This document shows positions 11,234 to 18,873 of a stretch of 43,198 nt of DNA, one piece after another. The position numbers and the translations under genes were made by a program. The stretch's first letter is position 1, and every line of letters starts with the position of its first letter. Source of the DNA: Planctomycetota bacterium (GTDB lineage: Bacteria > Planctomycetota > UBA1135 > GCA-002686595); NCBI GenBank assembly GCA_028278425.1, contig JANQEJ010000168.1, positions 1 through 43,198 of the forward strand. The letters run 5' to 3'. Under the pieces are notes generated by a model. The model was not told the DNA's origin and did no database searches. It saw nothing but the letters and a program-made list of their open reading frames with translations.

Positions 11234-12067
11234 ATGACGCCCGAAGAAAAGGCGCCGTCCGGCGCCTCGGACCGCAAGGTGACGACCCAGAGCCTGCGCC
11301 GGATGAAGGAGCGGGGCGAGCCGATCAGCGCCCTCACCGCCTACGACTTCCTGATGGCGGAGCTGCTCGACCAGGCGGGGGTCGACGTGATCCTGGTCGG
11401 CGATTCCGCGGCGATGACCGTGCAGGGGCTCGACACGACGGTGTCGGTGACGATGGAGCAGATGCTCTACCACGCCGAGGTCGTGGCCCGCGCGGCGGAG
11501 CGCGCGCTGGTCGTCGCGGACCTGCCGTTCATGAGCTACCAGGTCAATCCGGACGAGGCCCTTCACAACGCCGGGCGGATGATCAAGGAGACGCACGTCG
11601 AGGCCGTGAAGCTCGAAGGCGGCGAGCGCATGTGCCCCGCGGTCGAGCACATCGTCGAAGTCGGCATCCCCGTGATGGGACATCTCGGCCTGACGCCGCA
11701 GTCGATTCACAAGTTCGGCACCTATCAGGTGCGCGCGCGCGATCCCGAGGAGGCGGACCAGATCCGCCGCGACGCGCGCGCGCTGCAAGACGCGGGCGTC
11801 TTCGCGATCGTGCTCGAGAAGATCCCGGCGAAGCTCGCGGCCGAGATCTCGAAGGACCTCGACGTCCCGACGATCGGCATCGGCGCCGGCGGCGGCTGCG
11901 ACGGGCAGATCCTCGTGACGCACGACATGCTCGGCCTCTACACGCGCTTCCATCCGCGCTTCGTGCGGCGCTACGAGAAGCTGGACGAGCTGATGCGGTC
12001 GGCCTTCGAGCGGTACGTGGCCGACGTGCGCAGCCGCGACTTTCCGTCGGAAGACGAGTCCTACTGA
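11234..12067 (+). CDS. panB: 3-methyl-2-oxobutanoate hydroxymethyltransferase
   Basis: PanB transfers a hydroxymethyl group from 5,10-methylene-tetrahydrofolate to alpha-ketoisovalerate, giving ketopantoate, the first committed step of pantothenate and coenzyme A synthesis. The 277-residue protein has the family motifs ALTAYDFLMAELLDQAG, LVGDSAAMTVQGLDTT (metal-binding Asp), VKLEGG, PVMGHLGLTPQS and IGIGAGGGCDGQILVTHDMLG. The usual Leu-Gly of GDSLGMV is Ala-Ala here. The ATG at 11234 gives the expected length; there is no Shine-Dalgarno sequence. No panC or panD is nearby. Confidence 0.96.
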   Translation: MTPEEKAPSGASDRKVTTQSLRRMKERGEPISALTAYDFLMAELLDQAGVDVILVGDSAAMTVQGLDTTVSVTMEQMLYHAEVVARAAERALVVADLPFMSYQVNPDEALHNAGRMIKETHVEAVKLEGGERMCPAVEHIVEVGIPVMGHLGLTPQSIHKFGTYQVRARDPEEADQIRRDARALQDAGVFAIVLEKIPAKLAAEISKDLDVPTIGIGAGGGCDGQILVTHDMLGLYTRFHPRFVRRYEKLDELMRSAFERYVADVRSRDFPSEDESY

Positions 12068-12263
12068 GGGTGCGAACCCTTGGAGACCCCCGCCGGGGCG
12101 GATGCTCGCGGTTTCTCCCCAGAATCCAATTTCCTTCCTAGAATGGTCTCACCGGTGTCCCGCCGGCGACCGGAGCCGGCAGGGACAAACACGCCCGGCT
12201 CACCCCCTGCCGGTGCTCCGGGCACAGCTAGCTAGCTCAGCTCAGGAAAGGAAAAACGTACTC
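12068..12263. other. Leader region upstream of the first exported paralogue
   Basis: These 196 bp have no coding potential. A TAGAAT (12139-12144) could be a -10 element, with no matched -35. Between about 12171 and 12223 a GAGCCGGCAGGG segment can pair with CCCTGCCGGTGCTC, a GC-rich hairpin in the likely 5' untranslated region. Just before the gene come GCTAGCTAGCTCAGCTCAGG and an AGGAAAGG that can serve as ribosome-binding site. I recognise no known riboswitch. Confidence 0.45.
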
Positions 12264-13364
12264 ATGAGACGATTCCACATGGCCACCGTCGCCGCGTTTG
12301 CCACTACAGCGCTGGCGCAGGTCGGCTGGACTCAGACCGCCGAGCCCATCTTCGGTGAAGTGACGCACCTGAAGATGAACTACGGCACCGGCGAGATCAC
12401 GACGCTGGACCCCGCGGGGGAAGCGCTCGTCTCGTCCTGCTACTCCAACTCCGCGTTCGCCGGCTTCTTCACGACGATCGGTGTCGTCGGCGACGAGTTC
12501 GTCGACTGGGGCATCAAGTCGTGCGGCCTCACCGGCAACGTGTGCGAGTTCATCTTCGGCTACGGCACGACCGCGCTCGACCCCGGCGCGGGCGGCCCCG
12601 GCGCCTCGATCGACATCGCGTTCTATCCCGGCTACACCGGGCTGTGCGGCGCGCTGCCCGCGCCCGCCGCGATCTACAGCTTCACCGGCCTCCCAGGCAG
12701 CCCCGACGGCGTCAGCGCGACGGCGTTCAGCATCACGGTCGACATCTCGACGATCGGCTTCGCCGCCGGCGACGGCCCCCTCGGCTGGAGTTACATCGCG
12801 ACCGACACCGTGTCGGGCCCCCTGCTGATCTCGACCGCCGGCACGTGCGGCGGTCCGGGCGACCCGGGGACGGGTACGCAGGATTGCTTCGACATCTACT
12901 CGCCGACCGGCGGCGCGTGCCTGGGCACGTTCGTCTTCGGCACGGCGGGCATCGCCTCCTTCTGGATGGAGATCGGCGAGGATGACGGCAGTTTCGGTCC
13001 CGGCTCCCAAGTCCAGCGCTTCGGCACCGGCTGCAACACAGGCGTCCTGAGCCTCGGCTCCTCGGCGCCGTCGATCGGGTCCACCTGGGATCCGTCGATC
13101 ACGACGGCGGCGGTCAGCGCCCCGAGCGCTGACTTCTACGGGATCTCCACCGGGCCCGGCGGAGACGGCTGCCTCATCTTGATCGACATCAACCCGCCGA
13201 ACCCGCTCCTGGAAGCGGGCGGTGGCACCGGGTTCGGTTCGCCTTTCTCGATCCCGGTTCCCGTGCAGTGCTCGATCATCGGCGTCGGTGCGAGCATCCA
13301 GGCCGGGCAGATCGGCGTCGGCATCGGGTTCACGAATGCGATTGACTTCGTGATCGGCGCCTGA
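12264..13364 (+). CDS. Exported protein of unknown function, tandem paralogue 1
   Basis: I do not recognise this 366-residue family. A signal peptide (about 1-23, MRRFHMATVAAFATTALAQVG) indicates export. The mature part is rich in Gly, Thr, Ser and aromatic residues and poor in charge, with about a dozen cysteines that may form disulphides. It contains THLKMNYGTGEITTLDPAG near the start and a C-terminal section from about 290 (STWDPSITTAAV) ending in a beta-rich FTNAIDFVIGA. Most of the sequence is matched by the next gene, so the two arose by tandem duplication. The ATG has AGGAAAGG about 12 bases upstream. The C-terminal section may be a separate module; function is unknown, possibly cell-surface. 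Confidence 0.85.
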   Translation: MRRFHMATVAAFATTALAQVGWTQTAEPIFGEVTHLKMNYGTGEITTLDPAGEALVSSCYSNSAFAGFFTTIGVVGDEFVDWGIKSCGLTGNVCEFIFGYGTTALDPGAGGPGASIDIAFYPGYTGLCGALPAPAAIYSFTGLPGSPDGVSATAFSITVDISTIGFAAGDGPLGWSYIATDTVSGPLLISTAGTCGGPGDPGTGTQDCFDIYSPTGGACLGTFVFGTAGIASFWMEIGEDDGSFGPGSQVQRFGTGCNTGVLSLGSSAPSIGSTWDPSITTAAVSAPSADFYGISTGPGGDGCLILIDINPPNPLLEAGGGTGFGSPFSIPVPVQCSIIGVGASIQAGQIGVGIGFTNAIDFVIGA

Positions 13365-13388
13365 TCCGGCCTCGCACTTCTGCGTACG

Positions 13389-13423
13389 CGGGCCGCGGTG
13401 GGAACGCCCACCGCGGCCCGTTT
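13389..13423 (+). terminator. Rho-independent terminator after exported paralogue 1
   Basis: A perfect 14-bp stem CGGGCCGCGGTGGG with its complement (13389-13402 and 13407-13420), a four-base AACG loop and a short TTT follow the gene by about 25 bp. The same stem with a different loop follows the second paralogue. Confidence 0.85.
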
Positions 13424-13577
13424 CTGCACGTGCGCGACGCCGTGCCCGATCTTGCCACACAAAATCGCAAAGGGCCCTAAGATCGGGTCTTGAGGTTTCT
13501 ACCAAGGGCTCGCTTTGGGAGGAACGAAGTACCCCGAGCGGTATCCCCACCGCTCTCTGCTCAACTAGGAGGTTCTA
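13424..13577. promoter_or_regulatory. Promoter region of exported paralogue 2
   Basis: This gap holds the start signals for the second paralogue. A GATCTT (near 13448) and an AAGATC (near 13480) form a spaced inverted repeat around an AT-richer CACAAAATCGCAAAG segment, and TAAGAT within it could be a -10 box. A strong AGGAGG (13567-13572) lies five bases before the GTG start. Promoter assignment is tentative; the ribosome-binding site is clear. Confidence 0.4.
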
Positions 13578-14684
13578 GTGAAGCGACTTGCACTCGCCGC
13601 GCTCGCTACAGCGGCGCTGACCCCGCTCGCATGGTCCCAGACCAAGCAAGCCATCCCCTACTCGGGCGAGATCACCCATCTCAAGATGGACTACGCCACG
13701 GGTGAGATCACGACGTTGGATCCCGCGGGCGAGACGCTCGTCTCTTCGTGCTACGCCAACAACGCGTTCTCCGGTTTCTTCACGCAGATCGGAGTCGTCA
13801 ACGACGAGTTCGTCGACTGGGGCATCAAGTCCTGCGGTCTCAGCGGCGTCGCCTGCGAGATCATCTTCGGCTACGGCACGACCGCGCTCGATCCCGGCCT
13901 GGGCGGCCCCGGTGCATCGATGAACATCGCGTTCTATCCCGGCTACACCGGGCTCTGCGGAGCGCTTCCGCCGCCCGCCATCGTCTACGGCTTTACCGGC
14001 CTGCCCGGGAGCCCGGACGGCGTCAGCGCGGCCGCGTTCACCATCACGGTGGATCTCACGACCGCGGGCTTCTTTGCCGCGGACGGGCCGCTCGGCTGGA
14101 GCTACATCGCCCAGGACACCGTCTCGGGTCCGCTCCTGATCACGACGACGGGCACCTGCGGCGGCCCCGGCGACCCGGCGACGGGAACGCAGGACTGCTT
14201 CGACATCTACTCCCCGATGGGCGGCGCGTGCCTCGGCACGTTCGTCTTCGGGACGGCCGGCATCGCCTCCTTCTGGATGGAGATCGGCGAGGACGACGGA
14301 AGCTTCGGACCCGGTTCGCAGGCCCAGCGCTTCGGCACGGGCGGCTGCAACGTCGGCGTGCTGAGCACCGGCTCCCCGCCGAACGTTGCCTCGACGTGGG
14401 ATCCGTCGATCACCACCGCGGCGGTGGGTGCCGCCACGATCGACTTCATCGCCATCTCTTCGCTGCCCGTGCCAGGCGGCGTGTGCTCCGGCGGGCTTGA
14501 GATCTTGATCGATCTCTCGGCGCCCCTCGTTACGTTCGCGGGCGGCACCGGCTTCGGCCAACCGTTCGCGATCCCGATCCCACCCAACTGCCGCCTGATC
14601 GGTGCGAACCTGAGCGCCCAGGCCGGTCAGGTGGGCTTCGGCTTCGGGCTCACCAACGCGATCGACATCACGGTCGGCATCTGA
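13578..14684 (+). CDS. Exported protein of unknown function, tandem paralogue 2
   Basis: This 368-residue protein is the close relative of the preceding gene product. It has its own signal peptide (MKRLALAALATAALTPLAWSQ) and shares almost the whole mature chain, including EFVDWGIKSCGL, IIFGYGTTALDPG, GTQDCFDIYSP and an identical stretch of over 30 residues around GTFVFGTAGIASFWMEIGEDD. Differences cluster near the C-terminus, where it has additional PVPGGVCSGG residues. The GTG start is fixed by AGGAGG five bases upstream. The pair have separate upstream regions and near-identical terminators, so each is probably its own transcription unit. Function is not recognised; the conserved cysteines and low charge suit an extracellular, disulphide-stabilised beta protein. 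Confidence 0.85.
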   Translation: MKRLALAALATAALTPLAWSQTKQAIPYSGEITHLKMDYATGEITTLDPAGETLVSSCYANNAFSGFFTQIGVVNDEFVDWGIKSCGLSGVACEIIFGYGTTALDPGLGGPGASMNIAFYPGYTGLCGALPPPAIVYGFTGLPGSPDGVSAAAFTITVDLTTAGFFAADGPLGWSYIAQDTVSGPLLITTTGTCGGPGDPATGTQDCFDIYSPMGGACLGTFVFGTAGIASFWMEIGEDDGSFGPGSQAQRFGTGGCNVGVLSTGSPPNVASTWDPSITTAAVGAATIDFIAISSLPVPGGVCSGGLEILIDLSAPLVTFAGGTGFGQPFAIPIPPNCRLIGANLSAQAGQVGFGFGLTNAIDITVGI

Positions 14685-14707
14685 CCCGGGCCCCTTTGCC
14701 AAGTACG

Positions 14708-14741
14708 CGGGCCGCGGTGGGACTCCCACCGCGGCCCGTTT
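14708..14741 (+). terminator. Rho-independent terminator after exported paralogue 2
   Basis: The stem CGGGCCGCGGTGGG (14708-14721) pairs perfectly with 14725-14738 across a three-base ACT loop, followed by TTT. Stem and preceding GTACG match the terminator at 13389, so it was copied with the gene and only the loop changed. Confidence 0.85.
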
Positions 14742-14746
14742 CGCCC

Positions 14747-14911
14747 AGGAGCCTGTCCGAGTATTCGCCGCACCCGCACGGCGCCCTCTCGAACGCAGCC
14801 CTGCGTCGCTCCTCCTCAGCGTATCGCAGTGGATACGCGGTCGTCGTCGCTTCTTGATCCGCCGCGAGAGATGCGAGGGTGCGGCCACGGCGAATACTCG
14901 GACAGGCTCCT
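14747..14911. repeat. Structured intergenic repeat E2
   Basis: Perfect 24-bp complementary arms (14747-14770 and 14888-14911) enclose 117 nt. Inside are ACGCAG/CTGCGT (14793-14798 with 14801-14806, loop CC) and GCGTATC/GATACGC (14819-14825 with 14832-14838). The segment 14811-14856 aligns with 8203-8248 of E1 and 14987-15031 of E3. The arm sequence is unrelated to the arms of the other two. It starts 5 bp after the second terminator and ends 13 bp before E3. Confidence 0.8.
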
Positions 14912-14924
14912 AGCCCCCTCCCTT

Positions 14925-15087
14925 AGAGCACGTCCTAAAACCCTGTCTGGCTCCGGCCGGCTGCGGCCGCGCATCGCGGCGTCGAACCTCCTCCGAGTAC
15001 TACAGCGAGTACGCGTCGTCGGCCCTCCTTGCGCTGCGCGGTCCTCGCTCGGCCTCGGGCCGACGACAGGGTTTTAGGACGTGCTCT
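14925..15087. repeat. Structured intergenic repeat E3
   Basis: Perfect 23-bp complementary arms (14925-14947 and 15065-15087) enclose 117 nt. The core 14987-15031 matches E1 and E2, but its hairpin is GTACT/AGTAC (14997-15001 with 15008-15012) where the others have GTATC/GATAC, so the stem is kept by paired changes. The right arm touches the stop codon of the minus-strand endonuclease-family gene. E2 and E3 together fill most of the 400-bp gap between the two genes. Confidence 0.8.
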
Positions 15088-17261
15088 TACTCGACCAACT
15101 CGAGCTCGAGCACCAGCGGGCGGTGGTCCGACGCGACCGGCGCGTCGAGGACGTCCATCCCGACCACCCGGGCAACGCCCGGGGTGCGGACCAGGATGTA
15201 GTCGATCTCCCGCGCGGGGCCGTCGGAGGGGAAGGTGAAGCGGTCCCCGCCCTTGTCGGGGTCCGTCCACGGCTCGCCGAAGAGCCGCATCACGGGCGAG
15301 CCCGGCTCCGAGTTGAAGTCCCCCGCGAGGATCACCGGCGCCTCCTCGTCGGCGAGAGCCCCGAGGACGGCCCGGGCCTGGGCCAGGCGCTCCTCCTCGG
15401 TCGCGTACAGGTGGATGCCGACCACGACGACCTCGCCGCCGCCCGCCAATCTCACGCGCGCGGTGAGTGCGGAGCGAGGCTCCGCGCCCGGCGGCAGGAC
15501 GACGTTCCGCGACGACACGACGGGGAGCCGGGACAGGATGGCCATGCCGTAGCGCCCGCCGTCGTAGTCCATGAACGGACCGAAGAGCGGCTCCATGCCG
15601 AGCCTCGCCCCCAGCCAGGCGACCTGATCGACGCGCCCCGACCGCTCGCAGCGTTCGTCCACCTCCTGCAGCGTGACGACGTCGGGCGCGACCGCTTCGA
15701 TGACCGCCGCCGCGCGCTCCAGGTCGATCACGCCGTCGTTCCCCTGGCCGTGCTTGATGTTGTAGCTCATGACCTTGATGCGCTCGCGCCCGTCGTTCAG
15801 GCGAAGCGTCGACAGCACGGCGGCGTGATCGCTCGGCCAACCGCGCTCGTGCTCGGCGAGCACCGCCGAGTCGAGGACGCTCCACCGGTCGCCCCGGACG
15901 TAGACGTAGTCGATGCGATCGGGATGACTCTCGGTGAACTCGGGCGACCACGTCGTTCCCGGGAACTCGATCGGATCGGGGTGCGCGGCGCGGTAGGTAT
16001 CGACGAAACCAGCGCGCTCCATGGCCAGGCTGACCGGCCAGGCGACGACTCGACCCCGATGGTTGGGAAGGTGCGCCGCCTCGGCCGTCCAGTCGAGGTG
16101 AGATCCGCTGTTGAAGTCGCCGGCGACGATGACCGGAACGTCCGGCGCCGTCGCGAGATGGGGAAGCAGCTCCGCGAGGATGCCGTCGATCTCCCTCCCG
16201 CGCGTCTCGGAGTCCGCGGACGCGAGCTCCGCGCCCGTGGCGCCGGCCGCGAGCTGGTCCTGGACGCTGGGCAAGTGGTTGATCCAGAGCGAGTAGGCCT
16301 GGATCGAAAGGTCCGGGCGCAGCCGGATGGTCGCGCCCCCGAACCGGAATCCCTGATACAGCCGGTGAACGCCTTCGATCGGGAAGCGGCTCAGGATCGC
16401 CAGATTGCTCGACCTCAGGAAGTAGTCGAACCCCAGGCGTCCGCTGATCCTCGGCCCGCTGCCGTAGGTCTCCTGCATGAGCACGAGGTCGGCCCGACAG
16501 TCCTCGATCACCTCGACGACCCTCCGGACCCCCTCGTCGCGGCCCTTGCGCCGTCCTCCGTGCCAGATGTTCCAGACGAGCACGCGCAGCGGCCGGCCGT
16601 CCCACACCACCGGCGCCGCCGGCCTGCGGGACTCGCCGAAGCGTTCGACGAACTGCGCCGTGATTGTCGCCGGTGGGATCGTCCCCCGTTCGATGCGCAC
16701 GTCTCCGATCGCGAGACCGTGCGAGCCCGCGCCGAGCAGGATTCCCTTCTCGGCCGAGCTCAGGCTCCCGACACCCTGCAGGTCGTGGAGCGCGACGCGG
16801 CGGCCGTCGTGGTACAGGTGGGCGACGCCGCGCTCCCGATCGATCGCAAACCCGACCTCGTGCCAGCGACCGTCCGCGATCCCCTGGTCCGCGGCTTCCG
16901 GGCGGTGATCGATCCGCCGCGTGCCGTCTCCCGCGTTCCACGTCCAGGCTCCGTCGGGAAGCACGCTGATCGCGAACCCGGGCTCCACTCCCGACGCGCG
17001 CCCGAGGCCGAAGCTCTGGTTCGTCGTGTAGTCGACGACCTCGCCGGACTCCCACGCCTTGTTCGCGGCGAGCGCCGGAAGATCCTCGGGTGCCCGGTCC
17101 ATCCGGACACACACCCGAAACGTGAACCCAGCGGCGAGATCGACGTCCTGCGGGAGTCGGACCGCGGCGGGAATCTCGACGGGCTCGACCTGAGCGCGGG
17201 CCGGAACGAAGACCGAGACGAAAGCCAGCAGTGCGAGACCGGCTCGGGCGATCGTGAACAT
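15087..17261 (-). CDS. Exported LamG plus tandem endonuclease/exonuclease/phosphatase protein
   Basis: This 724-residue exported protein has a signal peptide (1-24), a LamG/concanavalin-like domain (about 25-210) and two complete endonuclease/exonuclease/phosphatase (EEP) domains. The first (about 225-490) has VLVWNIWHGG, LMQETYG, VAGDFNSGSH, DRIDYVYV and PSDHAAVL. The second (about 495-724) has VMSYNIKHGQG, TLQEVDERC, LAGDFNSEPG, EIDYILV and SDHRPLVLELEL. Both keep the Asn, Glu, Asp-x-Asn, Asp and catalytic His set of metal-dependent phosphodiesterases, so both look active. Exported EEP proteins cleave nucleic acids, phospholipids or inositol phosphates; the substrate cannot be told here. 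The stop abuts repeat E3. The propeller gene upstream is on the same strand with a 51-bp gap, so the two may share a transcript. Confidence 0.9.
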   Translation of the reverse strand: MFTIARAGLALLAFVSVFVPARAQVEPVEIPAAVRLPQDVDLAAGFTFRVCVRMDRAPEDLPALAANKAWESGEVVDYTTNQSFGLGRASGVEPGFAISVLPDGAWTWNAGDGTRRIDHRPEAADQGIADGRWHEVGFAIDRERGVAHLYHDGRRVALHDLQGVGSLSSAEKGILLGAGSHGLAIGDVRIERGTIPPATITAQFVERFGESRRPAAPVVWDGRPLRVLVWNIWHGGRRKGRDEGVRRVVEVIEDCRADLVLMQETYGSGPRISGRLGFDYFLRSSNLAILSRFPIEGVHRLYQGFRFGGATIRLRPDLSIQAYSLWINHLPSVQDQLAAGATGAELASADSETRGREIDGILAELLPHLATAPDVPVIVAGDFNSGSHLDWTAEAAHLPNHRGRVVAWPVSLAMERAGFVDTYRAAHPDPIEFPGTTWSPEFTESHPDRIDYVYVRGDRWSVLDSAVLAEHERGWPSDHAAVLSTLRLNDGRERIKVMSYNIKHGQGNDGVIDLERAAAVIEAVAPDVVTLQEVDERCERSGRVDQVAWLGARLGMEPLFGPFMDYDGGRYGMAILSRLPVVSSRNVVLPPGAEPRSALTARVRLAGGGEVVVVGIHLYATEEERLAQARAVLGALADEEAPVILAGDFNSEPGSPVMRLFGEPWTDPDKGGDRFTFPSDGPAREIDYILVRTPGVARVVGMDVLDAPVASDHRPLVLELELVE

Positions 17262-17312
17262 CGGCCGAGTCTAGCAACGGCGCCGTCGCGCCCGCGGGCA
17301 CGAAAACGTCTT

Positions 17313-18722
17313 CTAAGGCGAGAGGAACTTCGTGCGGTTGTCGCCCTGGATGAAGACGCCCCGCGGGTTCGTGCCCACGTTGACGTAGGAGATCGCGAAG
17401 GTCTCGGTGTCCACCACGAGGACGCGGTCGAACCGATCGATCGCATAGAACGACCCCTCGTCCGGCGAGAGCGCGGTGTTGCCGAAGAAAACGCTCGCCA
17501 GGACGGTCTTCACCTTCGTCTCGGCCGCCGCGTCGAACACGTCGACCGCGCCGAAGCCGCAGAAGCCGCCGAAGGCGACGCAGACGCCCCAGACGCGGTG
17601 TCTCGACGCCTCGTAGGCCAGGTGGCGGTTGGACGCGCTGCTCGTCGGGATGTGCGTGACCGTCTGGGTGAACCGGTCGAAGAGGTCGAGGGCCTGACCG
17701 CAACCGGTGCCGTAGCAGATCCCGCCGGAGGCGATCCGCGTCTCGTTCTGGACGAGCTGGATGTCCGGAGCCGGGTTGCCCGGGTTGATCGCGAAGTCGA
17801 GCGTCGTGCCGGCGAAGACGTCCACCTCGCGGTAGTTGCACACGCCGAGGTAGCAGTAGGTCTCCGCCATGTAGAGGAGCTGGCCGTCCGACGTCAGGTC
17901 CAGGTCGGTCATCGGCGTTCCCCCGGTCGGCTGTGTCGGGATCGACCCGACGACCGTCTGCGTCGCGAGATCGACGACGTAAAGCGTCTGGTCCCCCTGG
18001 GCGATCGAGATGTAGGCCGTGGTCGAATCCGGCGAGAACGCGACCTGCGGCGCGGAGAAGAGCGCCCCGGAGAACCCGTCGCAGACCTGGCAGAGCACGA
18101 GCGTGTTGAGGAACGTGTCCGTCGTCCGGTCGACGATGTGCACCGTGCCGGCGTTCATCTCCCCGACGACCATCCAACGGTCGTCCGGCGAGATCTCGAC
18201 CTCGACCACGGCGCTGATCGTCGGAAGCTGGAGCGTGGTCGCGAGCTTCCGCTTGCCGAGGTCGATCTTGTACACGCGCCCGCCCTGCTGCTCGGTCACG
18301 TAGCCGAACTTCCCGTCGCCCGTCATCGCCGCCTTGAACGGACGGTTGGCCACCGGGATGCGCGCGATCTCCTGGTTCACGGCGGTGTCGAACAGGCTGA
18401 CGTCGTTGGAGTCGAGGTTGGGCACCAGCGCGAGCGGGCCGAGGGGCCGCCTCGCGACCGGTTCCGTCGCCGGCGCGGCCGACGCACCGAGCGGCGGCGC
18501 CGCGCCGAGGGAGATCTCGCCGGGCTCGACGACGCCCTCGAACCGGAAGAGCGCCGTCCGCGTCAGGCCCGAGTAGAGCACCGTCTGCGTCCCCTCGCGC
18601 TTCGCGAGCTCGGGCACGCCGTCCCGGTTCAGGTCGCCCCAAGCGCCCTGGGCCGCTCCCGCCGCACCGAAGAGAAGGAGGGCGAAGCCTCCCCCGACCG
18701 CTTGCTTCGCAACCTGGCGCAT
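17313..18722 (-). CDS. Exported YncE-like beta-propeller protein
   Basis: The 469-residue product has a signal peptide (about 1-28) and repeated units of about 45 residues resembling YVTN/YncE-type beta-propeller blades, for example LALVPNLDSNDVSLFDT, KFGYVTEQQGGRVYKIDL, DDRWMVVGEMNAGTVHIVD, TTAYISIAQGDQTLYVVDL and GSFYAIDRFDRVLVVDT. Such propellers are usually binding or scaffold proteins without catalytic residues. Four Cys pairs in short CxxxxC or CxxC spacing could form disulphides. Just after the signal, WGDLNRDGVPELAKREG resembles a single FG-GAP/dockerin-like calcium loop. GGAG lies about eight bases before the ATG. It is divergent from the FG-GAP gene. Confidence 0.82.
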   Translation of the reverse strand: MRQVAKQAVGGGFALLLFGAAGAAQGAWGDLNRDGVPELAKREGTQTVLYSGLTRTALFRFEGVVEPGEISLGAAPPLGASAAPATEPVARRPLGPLALVPNLDSNDVSLFDTAVNQEIARIPVANRPFKAAMTGDGKFGYVTEQQGGRVYKIDLGKRKLATTLQLPTISAVVEVEISPDDRWMVVGEMNAGTVHIVDRTTDTFLNTLVLCQVCDGFSGALFSAPQVAFSPDSTTAYISIAQGDQTLYVVDLATQTVVGSIPTQPTGGTPMTDLDLTSDGQLLYMAETYCYLGVCNYREVDVFAGTTLDFAINPGNPAPDIQLVQNETRIASGGICYGTGCGQALDLFDRFTQTVTHIPTSSASNRHLAYEASRHRVWGVCVAFGGFCGFGAVDVFDAAAETKVKTVLASVFFGNTALSPDEGSFYAIDRFDRVLVVDTETFAISYVNVGTNPRGVFIQGDNRTKFLSP

Positions 18723-18873
18723 CTTCCACTCTCCTTCCGGTCATCGAGCGCGTCGCCGGCGGAGCATTGTCCGCCATTTCCCTCGTTTCGCTCGAGCGCA
18801 ACGGCAAAACCCCGCGTAACGCGCGCAGCGGTTTCCGGATGGAGGGGACAACCACACAAGGAGTCCTCTCTTG
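18723..18873. promoter_or_regulatory. Divergent promoter region of the two propeller-protein genes
   Basis: This 151-bp gap separates the divergent propeller genes. It contains an AAGGAG (18858-18863) ten bases before the plus-strand ATG, and AAGGAG on the minus strand before the ATG at 18722. A CGCGTAACGCG (about 18814) could form a short palindromic operator. No clear -10/-35 pair is visible. Confidence 0.35.

Noticed and set aside
12068..12263. A riboswitch before the exported paralogue
   Set aside because: There is a GC-rich hairpin but no match to any riboswitch consensus I know, and the gene product gives no metabolite link.
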